Assembly: GCA_964549915.1 (NCBI GenBank)
Contig: CAZJWX010000012.1
Coordinates: forward strand, 1 to 64,000
DNA length: 64,000 nt
Direction: 5' to 3'
DNA from: JAUZRW01 sp964549915
GTDB lineage: Bacteria > Chloroflexota > Anaerolineae > Aggregatilineales > Phototrophicaceae
Every line of letters starts with the position of its first letter. The first letter of the stretch is position 1. Below the pieces are notes generated by a model that saw nothing but the letters and a program-made list of their open reading frames with translations, was not told the DNA's origin and searched no databases. This document shows, piece after piece, positions 57,020-64,000 of this stretch. A program made the position numbers and the translations under genes.

Positions 57020-57676
57020 ATGACCAAACCAGACCCGCACAAGGAACAAGCCGAACCGACTCCCGGACAGAAACCGTCCGATAACGGCTCACCCTCTCCC
57101 GTCCTCATCATCTTCCTGGTGATCCCGCTGCTGGGGATTCTGGTGGCTTTGTTGATGGTCGCCGGGGAACTGCGCAGCCAGCAGACCGCCGTTCCGCAGG
57201 ATATGCCGCCTGACCTGGCGGGGAATGCGGCTTCGCTCGTGAATCAGGTCGCGCCTGATTTCACCCTGCCGAGCCTGGATGGCCCGGATGTGACTCTATC
57301 CGATTATCGGGGACGGGTTGTCTTCGTCAATTTCTGGCAGACGACCTGCCCGCCCTGCGTGGAAGAACTGCCGGAATTCCGCGAATTCTTGGCGGATCAT
57401 GACCCGGCGGAAGTGACGCTGCTGGCCGTGAATGTCGATGAGACGCGCCAGACCATCACGGATTTCTTCACGGAACACAACATCGTCGGCATTCCGGTTG
57501 TCCTGGATGAAAACTCGGCGGTGCGCCGTACGTATGGGGTGATGGGCTACCCGGTGACGTTCGTGATTGACGAAGAGGGCATCGTGCGTTTCACGATGAT
57601 CGGCTCCATCACCTACGACGATATGGAAGAATTGCTCGACCTCGCGCAGACGACCGAAGTCAGCGCACAGGGGTGA
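57020..57676 (+). CDS. TlpA-like membrane-anchored thioredoxin-fold protein
   Basis: 218-aa protein. After a hydrophilic leader, one helix (VLIIFLVIPLLGILVALLMV) anchors it with the redox domain outside. The AhpC/TSA-Redoxin domain has APDFTLPSLDGPDVTLSDYRG, VNFWQTTCPPCVEELPEF with the CPPC active site, and MGYPVTFVIDEEG with the cis-proline. It should reduce disulfides, for example in apocytochrome c or oxidase CuA maturation. ATG 57020 follows CCGAGG. The longer frame from 56855 overlaps tsaE upstream sequence. Confidence 0.9.
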   Translation: MTKPDPHKEQAEPTPGQKPSDNGSPSPVLIIFLVIPLLGILVALLMVAGELRSQQTAVPQDMPPDLAGNAASLVNQVAPDFTLPSLDGPDVTLSDYRGRVVFVNFWQTTCPPCVEELPEFREFLADHDPAEVTLLAVNVDETRQTITDFFTEHNIVGIPVVLDENSAVRRTYGVMGYPVTFVIDEEGIVRFTMIGSITYDDMEELLDLAQTTEVSAQG

Positions 57677-57709
57677 AGGGACGAGTTTGTCACCTTTTCG
57701 TCATGAGGT

Positions 57710-57728
57710 GGCTCTACTATCTAGAGCC
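57710..57728. terminator. Hairpin between the TlpA-like gene and ftsH
   Basis: GGCTCTA (57710-57716) and TAGAGCC (57722-57728) with a 5-nt loop; no T tract. A second stem (CGGCTGC/GCAGCCG, about 57760-57778) lies in the ftsH leader and could be regulatory. Confidence 0.4.
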
Positions 57729-57823
57729 ATCGCTTCCTGCAACATCATCCGCGATGCGCCGGCTGCTGCGTGCAGCCGATGTGCAGTTGCACCCAACTGA
57801 ACGGTATGTTAGGAGTAGTACTG

Positions 57824-59779
57824 GTGAAAAACAGACCCCCCGACAACAACAAGGATCATCCCACCCGCAACGGCGGCGGGAATGGTGGTAACGGCGGCGG
57901 CGGCGGAGATAAACGCCCGGATCCGTTCTCGAATGGCAACTGGCAGCGGTACTGGCCACTGTTGATCGCCGTCGGCGCGATTCTGCTGGTCTTTGTCTTT
58001 GCCAATCAGCGCCAGGTCAGCGGCGAAACGGTCTCGCTCAATGAGATCGCGGCGGACATCCGCAGCGGTCGCGTGGCAGAAATCGTCGTCGTCGGCAGCG
58101 AGCAGGTGCAGGTGACCTACAACGACCTGGAAACCCGTCCGAAAGTAACCTACAAGAGTCCCGGCACCGACCTGCTGGAGACGCTCGGCTATGACAGCCT
58201 CTCCGACCTGCCCGCAGGTACGGTCTACCGCGAAGAGCCGGGCGATAACACGATGAGCGTCCTCTTCAATATGCTGATCATCATCGTGCCGACGGTCATC
58301 ATCTTCTGGTTCCTCTGGCGCATGATGCGCTCGGTGCGCAGTGGGCAGGATCAGGCGATGAGCTTCGGACGCAGCCGCGCCCGAGTGAGCCGCGATATGG
58401 AGCGCCCGCAGGTGACCTTCACGGATGTCGCAGGCGCAGAGGAAGCCAAGCAGGATTTGCAGGAAGTCGTCGAATTCCTGCGCGAGCCGGAAAAATTCAT
58501 ACGCCTGGGTGCACGTGTCCCCAAGGGCGTGCTGATGGTCGGCCCGCCGGGGACGGGTAAGACCCTGATGGCGCGTGCTGTCGCTGGTGAAGCGGGCGCG
58601 CCGTTCTTCAGCATCAGCGGTTCCGAATTCGTGGAAATGTTCGTGGGTGTTGGTGCGTCCCGTGTGCGTGATCTCTTTGAACGCGCCAAGGCCGAAGCCC
58701 CGGCCATCATCTTCATCGACGAAATCGACGCCGTAGGCCGCCAACGTGGTGCTGGCCTGGGCGGTGGTCATGATGAACGCGAACAGACGCTGAACCAGAT
58801 TCTGGTTGAAATGGATGGCTTCGAGAATGACACCAACGTCATCATCATCGCTGCCACCAACCGCCCGGACATCCTCGATCCGGCACTGCTGCGCCCTGGT
58901 CGCTTCGACCGCAAAGTGGTGATGGATAACCCGGATGTGAAGGGGCGCGAGGAAATTCTCTCCGTGCATACGCGCGGCAAGCCGCTGAGCAAGGATGTTG
59001 ATGTGCAGGCCATCGCCAAGATCACGGCGGGCTTCAGCGGCGCTGACCTGGAGAACCTGGTGAACGAAGCGGCAATCCTCGCGGCGCGTCGCAACAAGAA
59101 GACCATCGGCATGAGCGAAATGCAGGAAAGCATGGAGCGCGTGGTGATGGGGCCAGAACGCCGCAGCCGCGTCATCAGCCCGGAAGAGAAAGAGAAGATC
59201 GCCTACCACGAGGCAGGCCACGCCATTCTCTTCCACCTGCTGAAGCATACCAACCCGGTGCACAAGATCACCATCGTCTCGCGTGGGCAGGCTGGCGGGT
59301 ACGTCATGCCGCTGCCGACTCGGGATAGCGGTCTCAAGTCCAAGGAAGAATTCCTGGATGAGATCGTCGCCGCGATGGGTGGTCGCGCTGCTGAAGAACT
59401 GATCTACAACCAGTTCACCACAGGCGCCAGCCAGGACTTGCGCCAATCGACGCGCATTGCGCGGGCGATGGTCACGCAGTTCGGCATGAGCGATAAGCTC
59501 GGCCCGCGTGCCTACGGCAGCAACAATGGCCCGGTCTTCCTGGGTCGTGAGATGGGCGAGACCCGCGATTACAGCGAATTCTACGCCCAGGCCATCGACG
59601 ACGAGGTGAAGACCATCTTGCAGACGGCCTATCAGCGTGCGAAGGCATTGCTCTCGGAAAATCGGGATCGCATGGAAGAACTCGTGCGCATCCTCCTGGA
59701 GCGTGAGACGCTCGACAGCAGCGAATTTGTCGAGATCATGGAAGGCAAATTCGGGAACCTGGCACTCGACGGGGAGTGA
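57824..59779 (+). CDS. ftsH: ATP-dependent zinc metalloprotease FtsH
   Basis: 651-aa membrane AAA protease. A Gly/Asn-rich leader precedes helix 1 (YWPLLIAVGAILLVFVFA), an extracytoplasmic domain follows, and helix 2 is LIIIVPTVIIFWFLW. The AAA domain has VGPPGTGKTLMARAVAG, IIFIDEIDAVGRQRG and the second region of homology ATNRPDILDPALLRPGRFD; the protease has HEAGH (zinc ligands) with a distal Glu/Asp. GTG 57824 is used because AGGAG lies 8 nt upstream; earlier frame from 57770 lacks a site. Length and order are normal. It is followed by a strong terminator. Confidence 0.96.
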   Translation: MKNRPPDNNKDHPTRNGGGNGGNGGGGGDKRPDPFSNGNWQRYWPLLIAVGAILLVFVFANQRQVSGETVSLNEIAADIRSGRVAEIVVVGSEQVQVTYNDLETRPKVTYKSPGTDLLETLGYDSLSDLPAGTVYREEPGDNTMSVLFNMLIIIVPTVIIFWFLWRMMRSVRSGQDQAMSFGRSRARVSRDMERPQVTFTDVAGAEEAKQDLQEVVEFLREPEKFIRLGARVPKGVLMVGPPGTGKTLMARAVAGEAGAPFFSISGSEFVEMFVGVGASRVRDLFERAKAEAPAIIFIDEIDAVGRQRGAGLGGGHDEREQTLNQILVEMDGFENDTNVIIIAATNRPDILDPALLRPGRFDRKVVMDNPDVKGREEILSVHTRGKPLSKDVDVQAIAKITAGFSGADLENLVNEAAILAARRNKKTIGMSEMQESMERVVMGPERRSRVISPEEKEKIAYHEAGHAILFHLLKHTNPVHKITIVSRGQAGGYVMPLPTRDSGLKSKEEFLDEIVAAMGGRAAEELIYNQFTTGASQDLRQSTRIARAMVTQFGMSDKLGPRAYGSNNGPVFLGREMGETRDYSEFYAQAIDDEVKTILQTAYQRAKALLSENRDRMEELVRILLERETLDSSEFVEIMEGKFGNLALDGE

Positions 59780-59798
59780 GCCAGAATTTTCAATGCAC

Positions 59799-59824
59799 AA
59801 GGCCGCACACAGCGGCCTTTTTTT
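59799..59824 (+). terminator. ftsH: Rho-independent terminator of ftsH
   Basis: AAGGCCGC (59799-59806) pairs with GCGGCCTT (59812-59819), 5-nt loop, and a T tract follows. Confidence 0.9.
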
Positions 59825-59889
59825 GTATCCTTGGCGGGGATTCACCAAAGTGTGCCGTAAAGCCCCTTGATTTATCTATGGGGATATAA

Positions 59890-60086
59890 GGTGCGTGTGG
59901 CTGGATTTTGTCGGACAAAATACGCCACGCCCCCACATTTTGGGTTATCATCTCGAGGTCGTACAGAAGCAGAATAGGCTCAGACGGCATGTGTACTACC
60001 GGGCAGGACGTGTCCGTGTTGCATAACGTAGCTCATCGGGGCAAGCGTGCAACAGAAGCCCCCGAATTTGTTCGTGGGGAGCGTCA
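59890..60086 (-). repeat. 197-bp dispersed element, copy 2
   Basis: Inverted copy of 39781-39989, read on the minus strand from 60086 (TGACGCTCCCCACGAAC) to 59890 (CACACGCACC). Here the ATTTTGTC/GACAAAAT stem has a 1-nt centre, 12 bases shorter than in copy 1. It fills most of the 382-nt gap between ftsH and the TauE gene, in which no gene was found. Confidence 0.85.
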
Positions 60087-60118
60087 CGGGGAGCGAAGCA
60101 AGACTCTCATGGTCATGC

Positions 60119-60145
60119 GCAGGGGCGGGTTGGACTCGCCCCTGC
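60119..60145. repeat. Palindromic GGGGCGA-type repeat (copy 4)
   Basis: GCAGGGGCG and CGCCCCTGC pair around a 9-nt loop, 17 nt past the minus-strand TauE stop; probable terminator. Confidence 0.6.
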
Positions 60146-60161
60146 TTCTGACCTCGTGACT

Positions 60162-61025
60162 TCACAGCCCCACTGCCAGTTCAAACAGGAAGCGCAGGCC
60201 GACGAAGAGCAAGAAAGCCCCGTAGAGCCGCCGTACTGTTTTGTTCGGTAAGCTCAGGGTGATGCGTGCGCCGAAAAAGGCACCTCCCAGCAGCAGAACC
60301 GCCAGCGGAGCCGCTGCCCACAGCGCCACATCTCCGATTTGTGGCAGGAAATTCGTCAAGAACTCCGGTGCGGGTACGCTGGCCGCATCCGCAACATTGC
60401 TATAGCGCAGTACGCCCGGCAGACCGACAGGCAGCAGCAGCGCCCCCAGTGACGTTCCCGTCGCCAGTTTTTGGTCGAACCCGGCGAAGGTCATCAAGAA
60501 CGGCACGATTACGACACCGCCACCGATGCCGAACAAGCCCGAAGCGATTCCGGCGATCAGGCCGATGCTGAAGCTCACCAGCAGCACGCGCGGGGAACGC
60601 GGGTCAATGTCGGCGTCTTCCAGCGCCGGGGCGACCTGCTGCCCGCGTATCTCAGCCAGCCATTTGCGCGGGGCGATGTAGCGCCAGGCGTAATAGAGCA
60701 GGAAGACACCGTACATCCCCTTGAGCAACTCTCTGGGAACGGACAGCGCCAGCGATGCCCCGAACCAGGTTGCCAGCGCCAGCCCGACGGCGACGGTCAG
60801 CGCCGGGGCGATCTTCAGTTTGCCGCTGCGGAAGTACTCGATGCAGCCGAAGACGCCGACGGGTAGCAGCAGCGCCGCCAGCGAAGTGCCATTGGCCGTC
60901 GTCTGCTCGAAGCCCAGGAAGAGAATCAGCGCGGGAACGATGATCGCTCCGCCGCCGATACCGAACATGCCGCTCAAGACGCCAGCGACAGCGCCGACGG
61001 CGATCAGAATCAACAGAACATCCAT
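60162..61025 (-). CDS. TauE/SafE family sulfite/sulfonate exporter-like permease
   Basis: 287-aa membrane protein with about 8 helices in two homologous halves, each with the glycine motif (GMFGIGGGAIIVPAL near residue 20, GLFGIGGGVVIVPFL near 165) and a following GTSLxALLLPVG. These are diagnostic for TauE/SafE (UPF0721) permeases that move sulfur-containing or C2 anions. The start is ATG 61025; the longer frame to 61154 has no membrane or domain character, although a Shine-Dalgarno for 61025 is weak. Monocistronic. Confidence 0.88.
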   Translation of the reverse strand: MDVLLILIAVGAVAGVLSGMFGIGGGAIIVPALILFLGFEQTTANGTSLAALLLPVGVFGCIEYFRSGKLKIAPALTVAVGLALATWFGASLALSVPRELLKGMYGVFLLYYAWRYIAPRKWLAEIRGQQVAPALEDADIDPRSPRVLLVSFSIGLIAGIASGLFGIGGGVVIVPFLMTFAGFDQKLATGTSLGALLLPVGLPGVLRYSNVADAASVPAPEFLTNFLPQIGDVALWAAAPLAVLLLGGAFFGARITLSLPNKTVRRLYGAFLLFVGLRFLFELAVGL

Positions 61026-61193
61026 GAAACATCTTTTCACTAGAAGGCGATAATCGGCTGAGTATTGTGCCTGATGCGAGTGGGTATCGCCATGTGATAG
61101 GTTGCATGGTTCTGGGAGTACGCACTGGTTGGTGCTGCGGCCTGGTTCATACACAGGCTGTGGAATCCCCCAAAAACTGTGAATCAGCGATGT

Positions 61194-61201
61194 GATATGA
61201 T
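61194..61201 (+). promoter_or_regulatory. Candidate extended -10 promoter of the methyltransferase gene
   Basis: TGA followed by TATGAT (61196-61201) forms a TGn-TATGAT extended -10, 40 nt before ATG 61242; no -35 is evident. Confidence 0.4.
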
Positions 61202-61241
61202 GAAACGGTGAAGATTGTTGCTGGAAATAGGAGTTCTTGAG

Positions 61242-62033
61242 ATGATTGACGCCAAATTAGATGGAACAGCCCGCACCCTACTGCTGACGCTGCGTGCTCG
61301 TGCGGATGAGCAAGACCGTCCGGATTCGTTGCTGGCGGATGCCTGGTCGCAGGATTGGATGCGGTTTCTACCCGTAGATGATGACCTCAACACATGGTAT
61401 GAGGCCACACCGACCTTCCGCGTGGCGACCATCTTGCGCACCCGTTTGATAGACGAGGCGGTTGCGAGCTGGTTGGCGAAACACAAGCAGGGGGTCGTGG
61501 TCGAGCTAGGAGCGGGTTTATCAACTCGCTACTACCGTCTGCATCCGGAAAAAGTCGTCTGGATCGAGCAAGACTTGCCGAAGGCGATTGCCGTGCGGCG
61601 CAAGGTCGATCAAGAGACCGATGCCCACTGGTTCCTGCCCGGTGATTTCACAGAGATGGATTGGTTGGAACGTCTGCCGGAAACGGATCCCCGTGAGATG
61701 CTCTTCATTGCCGAAGGTGTGCTGATGTTCGCTGACCCGGACGGGGTGACGCGGCTCTTCGGCACGTTGCGCGAACGCTTCCCCGGCGCGGCCTTTATCT
61801 TTGATGTCGTCAATCCAGGGTATATCGAGCGGGCATCAGCGGCCTTCGATGGTATGCAGGCACCCATGCGCTGGGGGGTGAAGGAAGCTGACCTGCCTGA
61901 CTACGGCGTACGCATCCACGAACGCGAATACCTGCTCATGCAGTACCCGGAACGCTGGGACGAAATCGGCGTCACGGAGGAGAAGCGCAGCGCAGCACGC
62001 AGCGGCTATGTCGTGGTGGCGCAATTCGCCTGA
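61242..62033 (+). CDS. LCM family class I SAM-dependent methyltransferase
   Basis: 263-aa enzyme of the leucine carboxyl methyltransferase-like family (PF04072 type). SAM motif VVVELGAGLSTRYYRL, acidic loop VWIEQDLPKAIAVRR and FIAEGVLMFADPDGVTRLF (post-II/III) are present; C-terminal YLLMQYPERWDEIGV. In bacteria such proteins modify polyketides or unknown acids. ATG 61242 follows AGGAGTTCTTGAG; the frame from TTG 61215 adds a leader without support. Monocistronic, followed by a 96-bp repeat. Confidence 0.87.
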   Translation: MIDAKLDGTARTLLLTLRARADEQDRPDSLLADAWSQDWMRFLPVDDDLNTWYEATPTFRVATILRTRLIDEAVASWLAKHKQGVVVELGAGLSTRYYRLHPEKVVWIEQDLPKAIAVRRKVDQETDAHWFLPGDFTEMDWLERLPETDPREMLFIAEGVLMFADPDGVTRLFGTLRERFPGAAFIFDVVNPGYIERASAAFDGMQAPMRWGVKEADLPDYGVRIHEREYLLMQYPERWDEIGVTEEKRSAARSGYVVVAQFA

Positions 62034-62044
62034 CGATGCTACAC

Positions 62045-62140
62045 ATGAAGCCACTGGCGTGGATGTACCATTCCACTTCTCACACAAAATAACAAGTATT
62101 GATGCCAGGGTGGGCCATAAGATACGCTTTGTTAAATAAG
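62045..62140 (+). repeat. 96-bp dispersed repeat, copy A
   Basis: Starts ATGAAGCCACTGGCGTGGAT, ends TTGTTAAATAAG, same length as copy B at 49644-49739 and about 86% identical; first half also at 35293. It lies between the methyltransferase and kinase genes. Confidence 0.85.
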
Positions 62141-62191
62141 TGACACATTGCTAAATACGACAAGGTGCAGAAGTGAGGACACAGCAGCAGC

Positions 62192-64000
62192 ATGGAAATC
62201 GGCGCAGTCATCAAGAGTCAATACCAGGTCATTGAACATATTGGGCGCGGGGGCATGGCAGATGTATGGTCTGCCCGCGACCAATTCTTGCAGCGCATGG
62301 TAGCGATCAAGACAATCGGCGCGGATCTGTCGCCGGATACCGACTCCATCGCGCTCTTCGAAAAAGAGGCACAGACCATCGCTCTGTTGGAACATCCGCA
62401 CATCCTGCCGATTTACGACTTCGGCAATCATGAAGATAGTCTCTTCATCGTCATGCGCTATATGACGGGCGGTTCCCTGGAGGATGTCATCGGCGATGGG
62501 CCTATGGCACCGGGAGAGGTGCTGCGCGTCGGGCAGGTGATCGCCGAAGCGCTAGATTTCGCGCACGCGCAGGGCTACATCCACCTGGATCTGAAGCCGC
62601 CGAATATCCTCATGGATAGCTTCGAAACGCCCTATCTGGCGGACTTCGGGCTGGCCACTGTGCTGGATCCCCAGGGGCAGGCACGTAACCCTGGCAGCGG
62701 CACCTTGCTCTATATGTCCCCGGAACAACTTGTTTCCGAGACGATTGACCACCGCGCCGATATTTACGCCTTCAGCATCATGCTCTTCCACATGCTGACG
62801 GCGAAATTGCCCTTTGATGGACTCGTCCCACTGGCGCTGCGTCAATTGCAGGAAGGGCAGGGACTCCCCTATCTGGAAGCGATTGATGAGACGATACCGC
62901 CAGAAGTGACCGAAGTCCTACGTCAGGGTACGGCGCAGGATGCGGCAAACCGACCGGATACCCATGTGCAGATCATGGAAGCGTTGAAGGCGGCCTTTCA
63001 GCCGGAACTGGGCGCGATGGGGTATTCGGAAGCGGAACTGCTGGGTCTGACGACCAGCGACGAAGTTTACGCCAGCGGCATCGACCTGGTGACGGAGCCT
63101 CGCGTTGCGCCGCAGAACGAAGCTGTTGAACTCTTCAACCGGGCGCGATTGGCGTGGCAGGGCGGGCAGGGTCGTTTCTTGCTGGGTGTGACCCACTTCA
63201 TGCTGATGTCTGACTATTTCCAGAAGCAGCTTTCACAGCCGGAAGACGCCAGTGTGCTGGAATTGCTGGATGCGACGGGCTACCAGGTGCTGCTGCGCGG
63301 CGCTATTGAGTATGATCATCAGGTTGATTTCTGGTGGGGCTATGTGAACGACGATGACCGCCGTTGGGTCTGCCTCCATGCCCTTCGCAGCGAAAATGCC
63401 CCGGCTCGCATCCGTGCCATGTACCGCCTGGAGACGCTGCCAGACAAAGATGAAGCGCCGGAGATCCCGCGACTGGTGGCGCAGGCGCTGCGGGTCGAAC
63501 GCGACGAAGATGCCGAAATCGCGGCGCTGACTGTCCTCGGCACACGCGCCAAACTCGTGAAGCAGACTTCAGTGAAGCTGGTGACTCAGTTCCAGGGACG
63601 GTTGCTGACGACCATGACCCGGCTCGGAATCCAGCAGATGAAGCCTTCGCTGTGGCGGGAGGTGGTCTACACACAAGAGATCGATACCCTGGTTGCCGAG
63701 CAGGCATTCAACGGCAGCCCCCACGTAGAAGAATTTGCGGCGCGTACGGTGGGGCAGATGCGCTCGCTGGCGGCGGTCAAACACATCGCCGATGCCGAAC
63801 GCGAGAATCGCCCCGGCGCGCTGGAAGCCCTGGCCATCATCCGTGACGAAGCCGCTTCCCTCCCGGAAGTGGTCACGCCGCAGGGCCGCGCCTACGCCTG
63901 GATCGCCAATACGGCGCGGCGGCTGGCACTCAATCCTCTGGATACGATTCTGCGCTTTGTGCTGGCGCTGCTTGGTGGCTCCATTGGCATGGGCGAATAC
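62192..64000 (+). CDS. Ser/Thr protein kinase with HEAT-like region (3' end outside window)
   Basis: Partial frame of 603 codons open to the window end. The kinase domain (about 1-270) has IGRGGMADVWSA, AIK lysine, catalytic H131-L132-D133 in HLDLKPPN, ADFGLAT and SGTLLYMSPEQ. The usual Arg of the HRD motif is Leu, so this is a non-RD-type kinase that need not be activated by loop phosphorylation. Residues about 300-560 are helical (ARIRAMYRLETLPDKDEAPE, EIAALTVLGTRAKL) and HEAT-like; a hydrophobic segment (LDTILRFVLALLGGSIG) at the end may begin a membrane anchor. ATG 62192 follows GAGGAC by 12 nt. Confidence 0.88.
   Translation, partial: MEIGAVIKSQYQVIEHIGRGGMADVWSARDQFLQRMVAIKTIGADLSPDTDSIALFEKEAQTIALLEHPHILPIYDFGNHEDSLFIVMRYMTGGSLEDVIGDGPMAPGEVLRVGQVIAEALDFAHAQGYIHLDLKPPNILMDSFETPYLADFGLATVLDPQGQARNPGSGTLLYMSPEQLVSETIDHRADIYAFSIMLFHMLTAKLPFDGLVPLALRQLQEGQGLPYLEAIDETIPPEVTEVLRQGTAQDAANRPDTHVQIMEALKAAFQPELGAMGYSEAELLGLTTSDEVYASGIDLVTEPRVAPQNEAVELFNRARLAWQGGQGRFLLGVTHFMLMSDYFQKQLSQPEDASVLELLDATGYQVLLRGAIEYDHQVDFWWGYVNDDDRRWVCLHALRSENAPARIRAMYRLETLPDKDEAPEIPRLVAQALRVERDEDAEIAALTVLGTRAKLVKQTSVKLVTQFQGRLLTTMTRLGIQQMKPSLWREVVYTQEIDTLVAEQAFNGSPHVEEFAARTVGQMRSLAAVKHIADAERENRPGALEALAIIRDEAASLPEVVTPQGRAYAWIANTARRLALNPLDTILRFVLALLGGSIGMGEY

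Noticed and set aside
57809..59848. Long open frame of about 679 codons antisense to ftsH
   Set aside because: It is the complementary reading of a highly conserved GC-rich gene, low in hydrophobic structure and rich in His/Asp as such shadows are; FtsH motifs are perfect on the plus strand.

Overview
The window looks like a chromosomal contig from a GC-rich bacterium, most plausibly a member of the Chloroflexota (Anaerolineae-like). This is an inference from gene content: three Ser/Thr protein kinases of different architecture, very long TPR and HEAT repeat proteins, Pro/Thr-rich extracellular stalks, a ClpC-type unfoldase next to a kinase and an FHA protein, branched-chain-type ABC transporters with CoA ligases, and a split cytochrome oxidase cluster. 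No rRNA, CRISPR array, phage or recognisable transposase/integrase was seen. Many starts were moved inward from the longest open frame to a codon with a good Shine-Dalgarno sequence; these choices are explained per gene.

Layout. 0.1-1.5 kb: MATE exporter. 1.5-12.1 kb: one minus-strand operon, livG - acyl-CoA synthetase - livH - livM - livK - livK - livF - PaaK-like ligase, probably uptake plus CoA activation of an organic (perhaps aromatic or fatty) acid. 12.2-20.1 kb (minus): lysophospholipase-like hydrolase, FHA protein, a 1343-aa kinase-TPR protein and ClpC. 20.5-22.5 kb: membrane kinase. 22.6-28.0 kb (minus): membrane-anchored NTPase, a beta-propeller/haem-site protein and a 946-aa secreted protein. 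28.1-39.8 kb: CheR-TPR, UPF0200 NTPase, DtxR-like regulator, small membrane proteins, hyuA and hyuB separated by an opposing DUF456 gene, and an epimerase/pentapeptide pair. 40.2-43.7 kb: a TIR-nSTAND1-HEAT protein, the best candidate for an immune-type (defence) sensor. 43.8-46.1 kb: solute-binding-like protein, two related membrane proteins and tRNA-Arg(ACG) with its own promoter and terminator.

46.2-50.8 kb reads as an accessory island next to the tRNA (WYL regulator, VOC protein, DUF6157, Tat-exported metallo-beta-lactamase-fold protein, MerR/GyrI regulator); its distal half is bounded by 92-94 bp direct repeats. 50.8-54.7 kb (minus): cytochrome oxidase subunits III and IV with small membrane proteins, one only 27 aa. 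54.9-56.8 kb (minus): tsaE-tsaB-rimI (tRNA t6A and S18 acetylation). 57.0-59.8 kb: TlpA-like protein and ftsH. 60.2-64.0 kb: TauE/SafE permease, LCM-type methyltransferase and a kinase cut by the window end.

Between genes there are several repeat families not explained by the genes: a 197-209 bp element present twice in inverted orientation 20 kb apart, a 96-bp element present twice plus a half copy, the 92-94 bp direct repeats, and four copies of a short GGGGCGA-type palindrome.
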